The position numbers and the translations under genes were made by a program. Of a stretch of DNA of 64,000 nucleotides, positions 24,867 through 35,030 are shown in pieces (position 1 is the first letter of the stretch; the number at the start of each line of letters is the position of its first letter). This DNA comes from Protopterus annectens (taxonomy: Eukaryota; Chordata; Ceratodontiformes; Protopteridae), in assembly GCF_019279795.1 (NCBI RefSeq), contig NC_056738.1, positions 476,891,988-476,955,987 on the forward strand, given 5' to 3'. Below the pieces are notes generated by a model. It was not told the origin of the DNA. It made no database searches and was given only the letters and a program-made list of their open reading frames with translations.

Positions 24867-25365
24867 AAGGGAAAATGAAACTTTTAAAGTGCCTTCTATA
24901 AATGTGAATAATATTAAGAATATAGTAAGCAGAATATGAATTTTATAGTGATGTAACCCATGTGAGGTCAATGTAATTATATTAGTCTCAAGATTTTTAA
25001 CAAATGAAGAAAGATTACAAACGCAGAAACTATGGGAAGGAAAGATATCTAGAATTTGGGGAATGACAGATGTGACAGAATAACTGTATCCTGTAGAAAT
25101 AGAGTAAAGATATTAAATGTAACTTTAGCAAAAATGGGAAGATTAAACATTGTAGATTTAAAATGGAACGAACAAGTGTATAGAATTATAACATTATGTG
25201 CTTATACTAATTGTAAAGAAAGGGGAAGCTTATTCCGCCGGATTACAGACTATGTAGTGATAAATATAAATATTGTAGTATAAGGAGACCTTAACTGTGA
25301 TTTTAAAGGCATGCTTAAAAAGAAAAGAAATGATATAACAATGTTAGAAGTTATAAAATTCCATA
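24867..25365 (+). mobile_element. L1/Tx1-like LINE, endonuclease fragment (first part)
   Basis: A decayed frame from about 25056 reads NDRCDRITVSCRNRVKILNV, then VVININIVV followed by GDLNCDF near 25288, which resembles the catalytic GDFN box of L1-type apurinic endonucleases, and LEVIKFHKFV near 25345. The sequence then breaks off at a PLE junction. Its continuation is probably 32341-32760. At least one in-frame stop lies just before the GDLN box. Confidence 0.55.
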
Positions 25366-25590
25366 AATTTGTCCACCTGATCTATTGAACCTTGCCACAC
25401 AATACAAATGTCATCCAAATAACGGATGTAAGCCCGGATAGACTCCCATTATTCATTTTCAAAAACATATTTAATTTCCCGATATAGTAACACAAGATTT
25501 GCATATATTGGGGTATAAGCCACACCCATGGCCACCCTGTTTAACTGTTTATATATTCACAACCCTAATTCACACATTACAGTGGGTCAT
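25366..25590 (-). mobile_element. Antisense PLE reverse-transcriptase piece at the head of PLE-2
   Basis: Read on the minus strand this encodes RVAMGVAYTPIYANLVLL, EIKYVFENE and the catalytic box YLDD. It parallels the sense copy at about 26590-26780 at roughly 85-90% identity but keeps the VAMG motif better. It is therefore a second, inverted copy of an internal RT region joined head-to-head to the sense PLE at about 25590. Confidence 0.85.
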
Positions 25591-28044
25591 GGTTGTATAT
25601 TTTCACTGAATACACTGACTTGTTAGTGGAGGAACGACATTTTAAACTGTTTCAAAAGGGTTTTACCTTTATACCCACTAGCAAGGGTAAGTGTTATGAA
25701 ACACTACTTGATACCAAAATGTTTGTCAGGAATTTAAACCTTAAGGAATTTTTTAAGGACCATGATGACACTCTTTTAGGATTACCTGACACAAACAGAG
25801 AACTTACGTGTAAGAGTATTTTTAACCCCCGTCTCCATCCTGTACTTGCTAATTTTGACAGTTTATTGGAAAATGAGATTAAACAGTATTTCAAAACCAA
25901 GAAATGGTTTAAAAACAATCTTAGCCAGGAAAAGAGAAACCTCCTGCATACTTTAAGTGAAAGGAGGGATTTAAGTATCATGAAACCTGACAAGGGAGTG
26001 GGGGTGGTTATTATGGAACAATGGAATTATATGGGTAAAATGTTTGAAATTCTTAATTATGAAGGAAAATACTGCCATGTGTCTCACAATGAAATAGGGA
26101 TAGCACACAGGAAGATAGATTTGAACCTGGAAGACAATTTATTACAAGGAATGATTGATCAGAAATTATATGATTTTCTATGGGTTAAAAAAGTTGTTCC
26201 TGAGATTTTTTGAATCCCCAAGGTTCATAAGAATGCCCTGGACCCACTCCTAAAGCCTATTATTGCTTCTGCCGGTTCAAAGACTCAACCCTTGGTGATG
26301 TATATAGACTCTAAATTAAAACCATTTTAAGGGTGATACCAACACATAGTTATAGATTCATGGAATTTTCTTACTAAAATGGGAAATATTACATATAATG
26401 ACAGTTTAAGTTTCCTTACCATTGATGTAAAGGATCTTTTTTTCTGTCATACCCCACCAGACTGGACTGGGCTGGTTTGAAGAAACTTTAATTAGTTTAG
26501 ATTTTCTCTCTGGTAATGACTTTAGGTTAATAATGGAAAACATGGAGGATGTTTTGAAAAATAATGTCATTTACTTTCAAGAAGAATGCTATAAATGGCT
26601 TGTGCCCCAATATATGCAAATCTTGTGTTACTATAATGGAAATGAAATATGTTTTTGAAAGTGAATACTGGGAGTCCATCCGGGCTTACTTCCGTTATTT
26701 GGACGACATTTTGATTGTGTGGCACGGTTCAATAAATCAGGTGGACATATTTATGGAATACATGGAGTCTACAACTGATTTTTAATCCTTCACATATATA
26801 TTAGATGACTTATCCATAGCATATTTAGATGTACACATCATAAAAGATACTGTTAACCACTATTCTACCTCCAAAATTCATAGAAAAGATTATTTTTCAA
26901 ATTCATATCTACATTTCAAGTGTAATCATCTTTTTTCCCAGAAAAAAATATAGTGAAAAGCCAAATGGTTAGGGTTGCCAGGATGACCACTGTATGGGAT
27001 GATTTGATCCTGGAACTAGAATATATAGGTAAACTATTTATTTCTAGGGTGTACCCAAATGGTCTCATTGAAGGAACCAAAAGGGAAATTTTAGGGGGAT
27101 GGGGTAAAAAATATTACTCATTGATTAATAGTTTCATGGTGGAAATGAATACTTCCCCTCCTAATTCATCTACAAACATGCTTATTACAGCTCCCCTAAA
27201 GTCCTCGGATACATATTTTATAACCAGATATCATCAGGACTCATCTCAGATCAAGGCTATTATCATGAAATGTTGGAATTTGTTTGCCAATATGCCACAT
27301 ACACTAAAGGTTTTTCAAAGTTCTTTTAAGGTTAGCTTTAGAAGAAGTGTTAACCTTAAAAAATTATTTGAAAGGGATGACCGATACAAAACCCCACATA
27401 TTTGATTAAAAAGGGCATTTTTAAATGTGGCAATTGCACACAGTGCTCTATGGTAGTTAATGATACAGAACTATTTTTACCTAGCTTACAAAAATACATA
27501 CCTACTGATGGTTATTATAACTGTGTATCCAAGGGGATCCTATACTTGGCTTTTTGTTCTATCTGTTTTGCATATCAGCAAAACCAAAAGAAGTTTAAAA
27601 CAGAGAATTTACGAACATGTATATGACATGAACAGAGGAAGGGAGACCAATGCTTTATACAGACATAGGATTCTGTGCCCGGATGTAGAATTTAAAATTT
27701 GGATCATTGAACAGGTTAAACATATGGAATGGGGTGGCGACTGGGAGACAAAGCTTGAATTTCATGAAATGATATGGCAGCTGCCCCTGGATGCTTGTAC
27801 TAACCCGGGATTAAATGACCATATTTCCATTATGCTTGCCCTTAAGATGAGAGCTAATAGGTTTTAAAAATATTATTTTTTTTTATAAAAATGCAATATA
27901 TATATATTTTTTTTAAATATATATACTTAAGTGTGCTTTTTGTACTAGATTAAGGTATAAATGTTTTTGTGTAGTTTTGTAAATCAGTGGCTAGATGTCA
28001 AGTTTTACTGGGCTCTATTGTTTAGATCTAGAATTAAGTTAATA
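25590..28044 (+). mobile_element. Penelope-like element 2 (PLE-2), main body
   Basis: It runs from the N-terminal region of the RT protein to the end of the endonuclease and into an AT-rich 3' tail. The tail is interrupted by the minus-strand CR1 and appears to resume at about 31990-32340, which carries a hammerhead-like motif. The 5' end is truncated and joined to an inverted RT piece. The coding part is broken in several places. Confidence 0.85.
25593..27867 (+). pseudogene. PLE-2 reverse transcriptase with GIY-YIG endonuclease
   Basis: The N-terminal part (25593-26213, 206 codons open) has LDTKMFVRNLNLKEFF and the PLE-typical DLSIMKPDKGVGVVIM near 25965-26010. IPKVHKNALDP near 26215 and the catalytic box YLDD near 26700 follow. 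After the palm come a zinc-knuckle-like CGNCTQC near 27430 and a GIY-YIG nuclease remnant: GILYLAF near 27537, KQRIYEHVYDM near 27610, then a conserved C-terminal tail with EMIWQLPLDACTNPGLNDH. The last 135 codons are open to the stop near 27865. The C-terminal tail recurs in PLE-4 and PLE-6, which confirms one family group. Confidence 0.85.
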
Positions 28045-28146
28045 GGTTCATAGGTTCATATTAGGCTATCTGCCCTAGGGCATTTATGAGCCTAGCCAGA
28101 GTGTGTGTGGCTTTCACCACCCCTTAGGATGAGAATACTATACCCA

Positions 28147-31140
28147 TTAGTTTGCTGTGCCTCTGTCCAGCAGTGACACAGAGATGATTCCCGGGGTAAA
28201 CCTACGATCTCCCATCCACTCGTCAAGATTTCTCTTGAACAGAGTCAGTGAGAGGCTCTGCCTCACATGGACTGGGATTCTGTTCCATAGTGTAGGGAGT
28301 CTCTGGGTGATGAATCTGTCCCTCCAGCACATCCTATTTATATCCGTGTTGAGGTTTAAGTCTCTTGCTCTCGTTGCTCTGGTGGATTTGGATTTTTTGA
28401 GGTGAAGCATGTCCATTAATTCCGGGTTGGACATGGCCTTGTATGTCAGGCACAGATCACCTCTGAGCAGACGGTATGCGACTGAATAGAGCTGGAGTTT
28501 CTTCAGTCGGGCAGCGTATGACATATGTTTGAGCCCCTTTATCCTTTTGGTGAGGAACTTTTGGGGTCTTTCCAACTGCTGCAGGTGTCGGGTAAGGTAC
28601 ATTCCGAATGGGGCGTTGTACTCAATCATTGGTCTGATAAGTGAAGAGTACAGGGGTACAATGACCTCTCCTGATCTGGATGTGAATCCCTTCATGATCA
28701 GGTGGGCAATGTAGAAGGTCTTCCTAACCACTTCGGCAATGTGAGTGTCAAAAGAGAGGTTACTGTCAACTTGGGTCCCCAGGTCCCTGATAACGTCTTC
28801 CGTGTTTAATGGATTACCACATATGTGGTAATTAGGGGTTACCTTGTTTTTCCCAAAGGGTATGACTATACATTTTTTGGCATTTAGCTTAAGGCCATGG
28901 CTCTGGCACCAGTTATCCATTTCTATGAGACCTCTCTGGAGGATGTCTGTGTCTGATGGAGTGTCAAATATGGTGCCCAGTTTGCAGTCATCTGTAAATT
29001 TTGTCAGCCACAATCCCCCTATGTTTGCCTGCACTTCAGAAAAATAAATGCCGAACAAGAGGGGGCCCAGGACTGAGCCCTGTAGGACACCGCTCATGAC
29101 CGGCTTAGAGTCTGACATGGCACCAGCAACTCTAACCCTGTGGGTTCTGACATTGAGCCAGTTTGCAACCCATCTTGTGACATATGGGTTTACATCTAAG
29201 CTGGCGAGCTTTTCTATGATGCCCGAGTGGGGTATTGTGTCAAACGCTTTTGCTAGGTCAAGGTAGGCTGTGTGAACTGCCTTACCCTCATCAATGGCCT
29301 TAGTGACTGTTTTGAAAAAGTCGACCAAGTTCAAAAGGCAGGATCTGCCCTTGACAAAGCCAAATTGGGTAGGATCCAGTGCTTGTAGGTCCCCAATGTC
29401 TTTATTTATGAGTTCCATTATGATCCTCTCCATAGCTTTGCAGACAAGGCTCGTCAAGCTTATGGGGCAGTAATTTCCAGGGTCCGTAGAAGCACCGCCT
29501 TTGTGGAGTGGGACCACAGTTGCCGTACGCCATTCTTTGGGTACGTATCCTGTAGTAAGGCTAAGATTAAACAGCAGCCTTATGTGTGGGTTTAGTTCCT
29601 CATTGAGTTCATGTAGCACACAGCCGGGGACATCGTCCGGTCCCATTGATGCTGTGTTTTTTGCTTTAGAGAGAGCAGCTCTCACCTGGGCATCTGAGAT
29701 GTTTGGGAGGCTAGACTCTGGTGGGATAGATATTTCTCCTTTGGGGAGGGAGGGAGAAATTTGCACTGAACCTGTCTGCCAGTATGTTGGCAATGTCTGT
29801 GGGTTCAGTGATTTTTGTATCATTTTGGACTAATTCTGAGCATATCTGGGAGCTTCCACCCAGGTTTCTAACATAGCTAAAGAAGGCCTTATGATTGTCT
29901 TTTGTGTCATTAGCGATTTTTCTCTCAAAGTTGGCCTTGGATGATTTTATGAGTGATCGTAGTTTTTTGCTAGTAGTGATCAGAGATGCCTTCCCTTTTA
30001 GGGATTTTGCTCTGTCATGTAGTAGCTTTCTCCTCTTGTTGTAGAGTTTGTTTATGGCTGGGGTCCACCAGGCTGGGCGCCTGCCTTTGGTGGAAAGGGC
30101 CTTGATTTTATTAGGGATTGCTTGATCCATACATTCCTGGAGGTGCTCGTAGAAGGCATTTGTAAGGGTTTCAGCAGCGTGGGTTATGGTTTCCACTGGC
30201 TCGGGGGCCTTGAAGGATACCACTCCAGTCTTAAGAAGTGTGAAGTTTGCTTTTGAGAAGTTCTTCACTGTGGTCTTTTTTGCTGGGGTTGGGGGCGGGA
30301 TGTGGATCTCCAGTGAGATTAATTTATGATCTGATCTCACCAATGAGGGATATACTTCTGGTGTGGAGCATTTTGTCCCCATGTTTGTGATGATCAGGTC
30401 TAGTATATTTTCTCCTCTTGTGGGAATGGTGACTAGTTGTTCCATAGCATTTGAGTTTATGAACTCCAGGAACCTTTGGGCTAGGTTGTTGGGGCTTGAG
30501 TAATGTTCCCAGTCTGTGTTTGGGTAGTTGAAGTCACCCAATATGATGGTGTTTGGAGAGACATTCATACTCTCCAGTATCTTCAGGAAGGCTGTGTGGG
30601 TTTCCTGAGTTTGAGAGGGTGGTCTGTAGCATGCTACAAACTGTAGGGCAGTTTTACCTATGGTTAATTGCACCTGGATGGTCTCCAATGCTTCGTGCAT
30701 TGCCACTAACCTGGAGGTGTGGGTATCCTTTATGAATATGGATACTCCCCCTCCTTTTGTGGTTCGGTCCGGATTTTGGGGCCGGAACGCATGATATGAG
30801 GTATAACCTGATAGTGCTGGGGTGCTCTCAGGAGCCTTGAACCAGGTTTCAGTCACAGCACAGACATCAATGTTCTCCATACTGAGGAGGGCTTCGAGGG
30901 CATGCATCTTGAGGTTTAGACTTCTGGCACTGAGCAGTATTACCCTTAGTTTTTCTCCATTTTTGTTTTCTAGGGTGGTAGGTTTATCATTTGAGCCTTG
31001 CCTAAAAAAGGCACTATGGGGGTGGCAAGAGCCTTTGCCAATATCCGGAAGCCCAGGGGTGACAGGTGCAAGCCGTCCCTTGCGAAGCTTGTCAAGCATG
31101 TCATCCCAGGCAGACAGACATTGGATCCCCTTAGAATGAC
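28147..31140 (-). pseudogene. CR1 ORF2: apurinic endonuclease and reverse transcriptase
   Basis: The endonuclease has VTETWF, VACYRPP, ILGDFNYPNTDW and a final RSDHKLISLEI. The RT has YLDLAKAFDTIP (motif A), GVLQGSVLGPLLFG (motif B) and FTDDCKLG (motif C, where most relatives have FADD). The C-terminal LPTLWNRIPVHVRQS is followed by the stop near 28149. One frame change near 29765 splits endonuclease from RT; both halves are otherwise open (about 450 and 540 codons). The protein nicks target DNA and copies the element RNA there. The long open frame 29711-31318 also includes esterase sequence because of a small indel near 31088. Confidence 0.93.
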
Positions 31141-31935
31141 ACCAGTAATTAAGCCAATTATTAAAGCTGATCATTTTGTCTCTGTATTGTGGCATCATTC
31201 TTGGTGAGGGTAGGATACTGCTCAGGGTCAGGGTCATACCAGCCTGGGCTACATAATCTGAGAGCTCCTCTATGTCTCTTTTCATGTAGTCCAGGGAGGT
31301 ACGTCTCAGGTCGTTCACACCGGCATGGACAATGACTGAGTCATACTTGTACTTGTGTGGAGTGACCTGAGTGCTTGTGTTATGTGGCAGATTCTAGCGC
31401 CTGACAGGCAGCTTACTGTGATCTTTTCCTTGTTCAGTCTGGTGAGTGGGACATCAGTGTGTCTGACTATGGAGTCACCTATAACAAGTGTGTCTGGCAT
31501 TGTGTTTGGCCTTAAGGGCTGTTACTGTTTAGCACACTGACTTTGAGAAGTATGTGTTGCATGTCTTATGTCTTGAGGTGGCAGTTGCTTGGGTGCCTGC
31601 TTTGGAGGCCTCTGTAGTTTTGGTAGATTTTTGATCAGTGCCTCCGAGTATGTCTTTGTGTGTTTATGTGTTTGTTTTGCAGTTGTGATAGTTCTATGTG
31701 AAACTGGGTTTGTGGTGTGCGTGGTTTCCTTCTCCTCCTGTCTGGTCTTGCCAGTCCTGAGTTGAGAGAGCTCAGCCTCCAGTTTGGCTATATAGTTGCA
31801 TCTCTCACATGTATTTGTGTTTTGTGGGAGAAGGAGTGGGTTGTCTGTGTACATGAGGCAATTGTAGCATTGCCTCAAGATGCCCAGATTCACCAGCTGA
31901 ACAGGAGAGGACGCTAGCAACTGACCCTTCGACAT
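31075..31935 (-). pseudogene. CR1 ORF1: Cys motif, coiled coil and SGNH esterase
   Basis: The N-terminus (from 31935) has a CYNC...CERC cysteine arrangement followed by a helical stretch (AKLEAELSQLRTG), then a basic Thr/Pro/Lys-rich linker. After one in-frame stop near 31515 comes the esterase: LVIGDSIVRHTDV near 31480 (nucleophile Ser) and, after a frame change near 31360, HAGVNDL near 31320. The final block, FARDGLHLSPLG near 31080, holds the Asp-x-x-His pair and lies one frame over from the preceding sequence. CR1/L2 ORF1 proteins with this architecture bind RNA and carry an esterase of unclear role. All three esterase blocks are still readable. Confidence 0.85.
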
Positions 31936-31990
31936 GCTAGAAAAAGTGAAAAAGTTTGCTGTGTAACTGAGTCAGAAGGGACCTATAGGG

Positions 31991-32340
31991 AAATGGGTAC
32001 TCAAGGGGATTCTAGGCTAATGTAGTACTTTGTTTAGTATATAAGTACTTTACCTATATAAAAATGCTTTAGGAGCAAGTGCTGAGCTTTTGAGATAGAG
32101 AATAGACTGCTTAGATTGCAAGTAGAGAAGTTCTAAGGGAAAGATTGAAGAGCAGACTAACATTTCTTTATTTTTTTATTATAGACTAATTTTATCCAAT
32201 CATTTCACTATTAGGTGTATTTAAACTGACTTGACTTTATATATATTGTTCTGAAGAAGTTTCCAATGTTGAAATGGAAAGTGCTTAACCTTTTACATCT
32301 GTGTTGTGGATTAAACTGCTTTTTCAGTCATTGGAGTATT
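31991..32340 (+). mobile_element. PLE-2 3' tail (pseudo-LTR), resumed after the CR1
   Basis: An AT-rich tail has a TATATATTG stretch about 10 bp before the hammerhead-like motif at 32248-32290 and then a short 3' end. It matches the layout of the other PLE ends and sits on the expected side of PLE-2, so I read it as the same element split by the CR1. An independent PLE end is possible. Confidence 0.55.
32248..32290 (+). ncRNA. Hammerhead-like motif, copy 3
   Basis: CTGAAGA (32251-32257), stem II GTTTC (32259-32263) with GAAAT (32271-32275), then GGAAAGTGCTT. GTT upstream can pair with AAC downstream (32286-32288). The core differs at one position from CTGATGA, and one extra G precedes GAAA. 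Confidence 0.4.
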
Positions 32341-32784
32341 TGTACTTTTGGGTGTGCAGACCTTTATTGAGCTCTTATCCTGCAGTACTGATTTCCATTC
32401 ATTGTGGTTTGTGTATGTTAAAACATTAGGACAAAAATTCATAGACAAAACAGGTATGTATAGAACTGAAAGAGATTATTTTGTAGTATCTGAAGATTTA
32501 GTTATAGGAGAAGGGAAGGTAGTTGAAACAGGATTTTCTGATGATCTTGCAATCTGGCTAGAGATAAAGGAACACAAGGAATATATAAACATTGGTAAAG
32601 GAATAAAAAGGATAAATGGTAAAGCATGGAATGAAGAAGAAAAGAGTTAAGTAATACAGTTATGGAAAACTCATATTACTGTGAAAATATATTGTAATAA
32701 TTGGCCTGAATGGTGGATAATATTTAAGGAAAATTATAAAAAATGTTTTTTTTTTTTTCCAGTGGCAATATGATGTGAGAAAAC
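32341..32784 (+). mobile_element. L1/Tx1-like LINE, endonuclease C-terminal fragment (second part)
   Basis: An open frame to 32650 includes MYRTERDYFVVSEDLV, which resembles the SRIDYFLVS block of L1-type endonucleases, followed by the position of the SDH block (here SDDLAIWLEI). The protein continues past one stop with WPEWWIIFKENYKK. It fits directly behind the fragment at 24867-25365, so PLE-2 with its CR1 probably sits inside one L1-like copy. Confidence 0.55.
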
Positions 32785-32922
32785 TAATACAAACCCACTG
32801 GACAGGTAGAACTTGGACCACCAGGAGTAGAAAAAACACAACTTTAGTGAACAGACAACTTTACTGAACTGCCTATTTTAGAACAGTTTTTTTTTTACTG
32901 GATGTTCAATATTTGTGGGGAC
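32785..32922. mobile_element. PLE-3 left-end pieces (inverted and direct)
   Basis: About 70 bp at 32792-32862 is the inverted counterpart of 37816-37886, and about 50 bp at 32868-32918 is a direct copy of 37584-37635. Such mixed-orientation terminal pieces are typical of PLE pseudo-LTRs and mark the left edge of PLE-3. Confidence 0.7.
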
Positions 32923-33075
32923 TTTTTGAGTTAGGTTCAGAGGTTAGAACTAGGCTAACTGACCTTGTGAGTCATTTCAAGCATTGCAATTATCCCCTTT
33001 GAGAATCAAACCCTGCACCTTGTATCTGTAAGGTAAACACCTTAACCATTATGCCATCCTCCCATGGCCTTGAAA
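32923..33075 (-). mobile_element. tRNA-headed SINE, copy B
   Basis: On the minus strand it reads ATGGCATAATGGTTAAGGTG (A-box side), GGGTTTGATTCTC (B box) and a body with GTTAGCCTAGTTCTAACCT. This is the same family as copy A at 24711. It lies inside the left part of PLE-3. Confidence 0.75.
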
Positions 33076-33188
33076 CAGGAAGTTGTAAATTGTGTTCCCC
33101 TCGATGGCTGGTTTGAATGAGGATCTACTCATGGATGTTTCTGAGATAGGGACTGACTTACTTCTTTAACGTGGTCTACAAATGACAT
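33076..33188. other. Unassigned spacer in PLE-3 left part
   Basis: About 110 bp between the SINE and the first 83-bp repeat. Probably PLE-3 5' sequence, but no motif supports it. Confidence 0.3.
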
Positions 33189-33271
33189 GCAAAAGACTCT
33201 CAATGCTTTATTGAAGCTAAATCAACCAAAGGCTATCACGGCAAAATTGTGTTTAGCCACTTCTAATAAAG
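33189..33271 (+). repeat. 83-bp exact direct repeat, left copy
   Basis: Identical over all 83 bp to 34266-34348. It belongs to the PLE-3 upstream ORF region. The pair flanks the antisense fragment PLE-4. Confidence 0.95.
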
Positions 33272-33379
33272 TTGAAGAAAAATAAGAGCAAAACTGATAA
33301 CACCAAGAAGAGTAGTTCCAGGACCGCAAAATGAAGACAATAGTTCGTAAAAAAGGTAAGTCCTTTATTAGTTGCCAAG

Positions 33380-33477
33380 TGGTAAAAATCCAAAGACAGT
33401 TGGTAAAAGACAGCAAAATCAGACCAAATGGTAAAAATCCAAAGTCAGTTGGTACAAAACAGCAAAATCAGACAAGC
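33380..33477 (-). repeat. Two-copy 49-bp tandem repeat in the PLE-4 tail
   Basis: Units 33380-33428 and 33429-33477 both contain TGGTAAAAATCCAAAG, CAGTTGGTA and CAGCAAAATCAGAC. The hammerhead-like motif begins where the second unit ends. Confidence 0.85.
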
Positions 33478-33512
33478 GCTTTCGCTTGGAGAATGCCAAG
33501 CTTTTTCAAGTC
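33474..33512 (-). ncRNA. Hammerhead-like motif, copy 4
   Basis: On the minus strand it reads CTTGAAAAAGCTTGG, a loop CATTCT, then CCAAGCGAAAGCGCTTGTC. Stem II (GCTTGG/CCAAGC) is perfect at 6 bp and the right side GAAAGCGCTT is canonical for this family. The left core is CTTGAAA instead of CTGATGA, so cleavage is unlikely. Confidence 0.4.
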
Positions 33513-34265
33513 AAAAACAGTTGCCTGCAGTGAGGCAACTGTTTAAATAAGGATGTTAATTGGTCACATGTTTGGTTAGAGCTGAGTTGCATTAAAAAAA
33601 AATTGAAACTGTTTTAAGCAAATGAACAACCAAATAATAAAATAAAAAGTTAAAATGTGCATAGATTGAATTGACATTGCATTGTTTATACATAACTGAT
33701 AAACCAAGTAAGTGTTGTGATGGGATTAAAAACTTGGGTTGTCCGAAAAGTTTAAATAGAAATACAAATACAAATACAAGTGGAAGTTTAAAAAAAGCTG
33801 TGTGTGATCCAAGTGAATTTGAAGTCAGCAGTCCTGTGTAATATGAGAAACAATGTAGTGCTATTATGTTAGCCTTAAAAATAGATGTTGTGATGCACAT
33901 GAATTTGCGCTACTTGGTGACTTGGGGCAAGTGTGTTCAATGGGCAAAAAAACAGTATTGAAAATAGTGAAAATAGGATAAGACATGCTATAATCTGGCC
34001 CTTCTGAGCTTCAGAACTGAGCCTATACTGAGTGTACCATTTAACCCCGGGGGCCTGCCTGCATCTAGCTTGAGTTGCCAGACAAGTTCCCTGTATTCCA
34101 AGGTCGATTCCCAGTCCCCTTCTCTAATGTTAGGGTTGACTTGTTCAAGGATCATGAAAGACAACTTGTAATTGGGACATGTAAGTGAGTGTTTGAAAAA
34201 AGCGTTGCTTTCCTTTTTCTTTTCGATGTCGTAAGTGTGTTCGTATAGCCTTTTCCTGAATTTAG

Positions 34266-34348
34266 GCAAAAGACTCTCAATGCTTTATTGAAGCTAAATC
34301 AACCAAAGGCTATCACGGCAAAATTGTGTTTAGCCACTTCTAATAAAG
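34266..34348 (+). repeat. 83-bp exact direct repeat, right copy
   Basis: See the left copy at 33189-33271. Right of this point the PLE-3 reading continues without interruption. Confidence 0.95.
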
Positions 34349-35030
34349 ATTTGACTGAAATAACAGTTATTGAGACTAGAGGTGAAGTTAATCCTCAGAT
34401 TTCCACTAATAACTGTTTTAAGGACATTCAGGTGGTTCTGGATTGTAATTTGACTCATTTGCTGGTTCTGTTGGATATCTGGGGTTGTTTACAGATAAAG
34501 AAAAAGAAAAGGACTTAGAAAATGAAACTAGAGCACTATTGATCAGCTTAGAGAAACTGATGAGAAAATTAAGATCTCTAGTGGTTGAGACCAAATATTT
34601 TGAGAAATTTGCACATTTGAATGCGGTGCTCAAAGGTCTGCATTTTTAGGTGTTCTAATGGTGTCACGTCATCTGACAAATTTTTTGGTGAACTGACTGT
34701 TTTTGACCAAGGCAGGACTAGATTTCCTATGTTTGCTTATTTCCTCTAACAAGAGTCAGATCTCTGAGGTATGCAAGAAATTTTAAAAGTTTGAAGATTC
34801 TTTTCAGAGACTTAGAACTAAACTGCCTAATCTGAAAGCTGAATATTCTTTTATGCTGGGAAATATAGAGGGCTTTGAGAAAAACCTCGTAACAAGGAAA
34901 ATGAAAAAGGTACAAAGAGATGTTTTGGCTTATAACACTGACAATGTTTTTACCCATTTCTCAGATGTAAAAGAAGCATGAGTGCACTTTAATTTTAATA
35001 AAAGCAACGTTAGTACTTGTGGTAATTTCC
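34290..35030 (+). pseudogene. PLE-3 upstream coiled-coil ORF
   Basis: Fragments read LDFLCLLISSNKSQISEV near 34715, LPNLKAEYSFMLGNIEGFEK near 34818 and LVTRKMKKVQRDVLAYN near 34885. The same order of motifs occurs in the better preserved ORF of PLE-6 (59244-59993). The pattern is charged and helical with a basic RKxKKxxRD block. Its function is unknown; position and character suggest an RNA-binding partner of the RT. Broken in several places. Confidence 0.65.

Larger units (their letters stand above)
28045..31990 (-). mobile_element. Nearly full-length CR1 LINE
   Basis: Both ORFs of a CR1-type element are present, with a 3' end carrying an 8-bp direct repeat, TATGAACC twice near 28045-28065 (minus strand). 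CR1 elements typically end in short tandem repeats instead of poly-A. Few disabling changes are visible in about 3.9 kb, so it is comparatively young. It lies in the 3' tail of PLE-2. The 5' boundary is approximate and no target duplication is obvious. Confidence 0.9.
33272..34265 (-). mobile_element. Penelope-like fragment PLE-4, antisense, inside PLE-3
   Basis: A 994-bp piece with only the last about 90 codons of a PLE protein (33988-34262, minus): RKRLYEHTYDIEKKKESNAF, then ELVWQLKLDAG and PGLNGTLSI before the stop. About 700 bp of 3' sequence with a 49-bp tandem repeat and a hammerhead-like motif follows. It is 5' truncated. The protein tail is uninterrupted, and the exact flanking repeats suggest a late arrival. 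Confidence 0.85.

Noticed and set aside
28157-31540. Plus-strand open frames across the CR1
   Set aside because: Antisense shadows of the CR1 ORFs, which carry all recognisable motifs.
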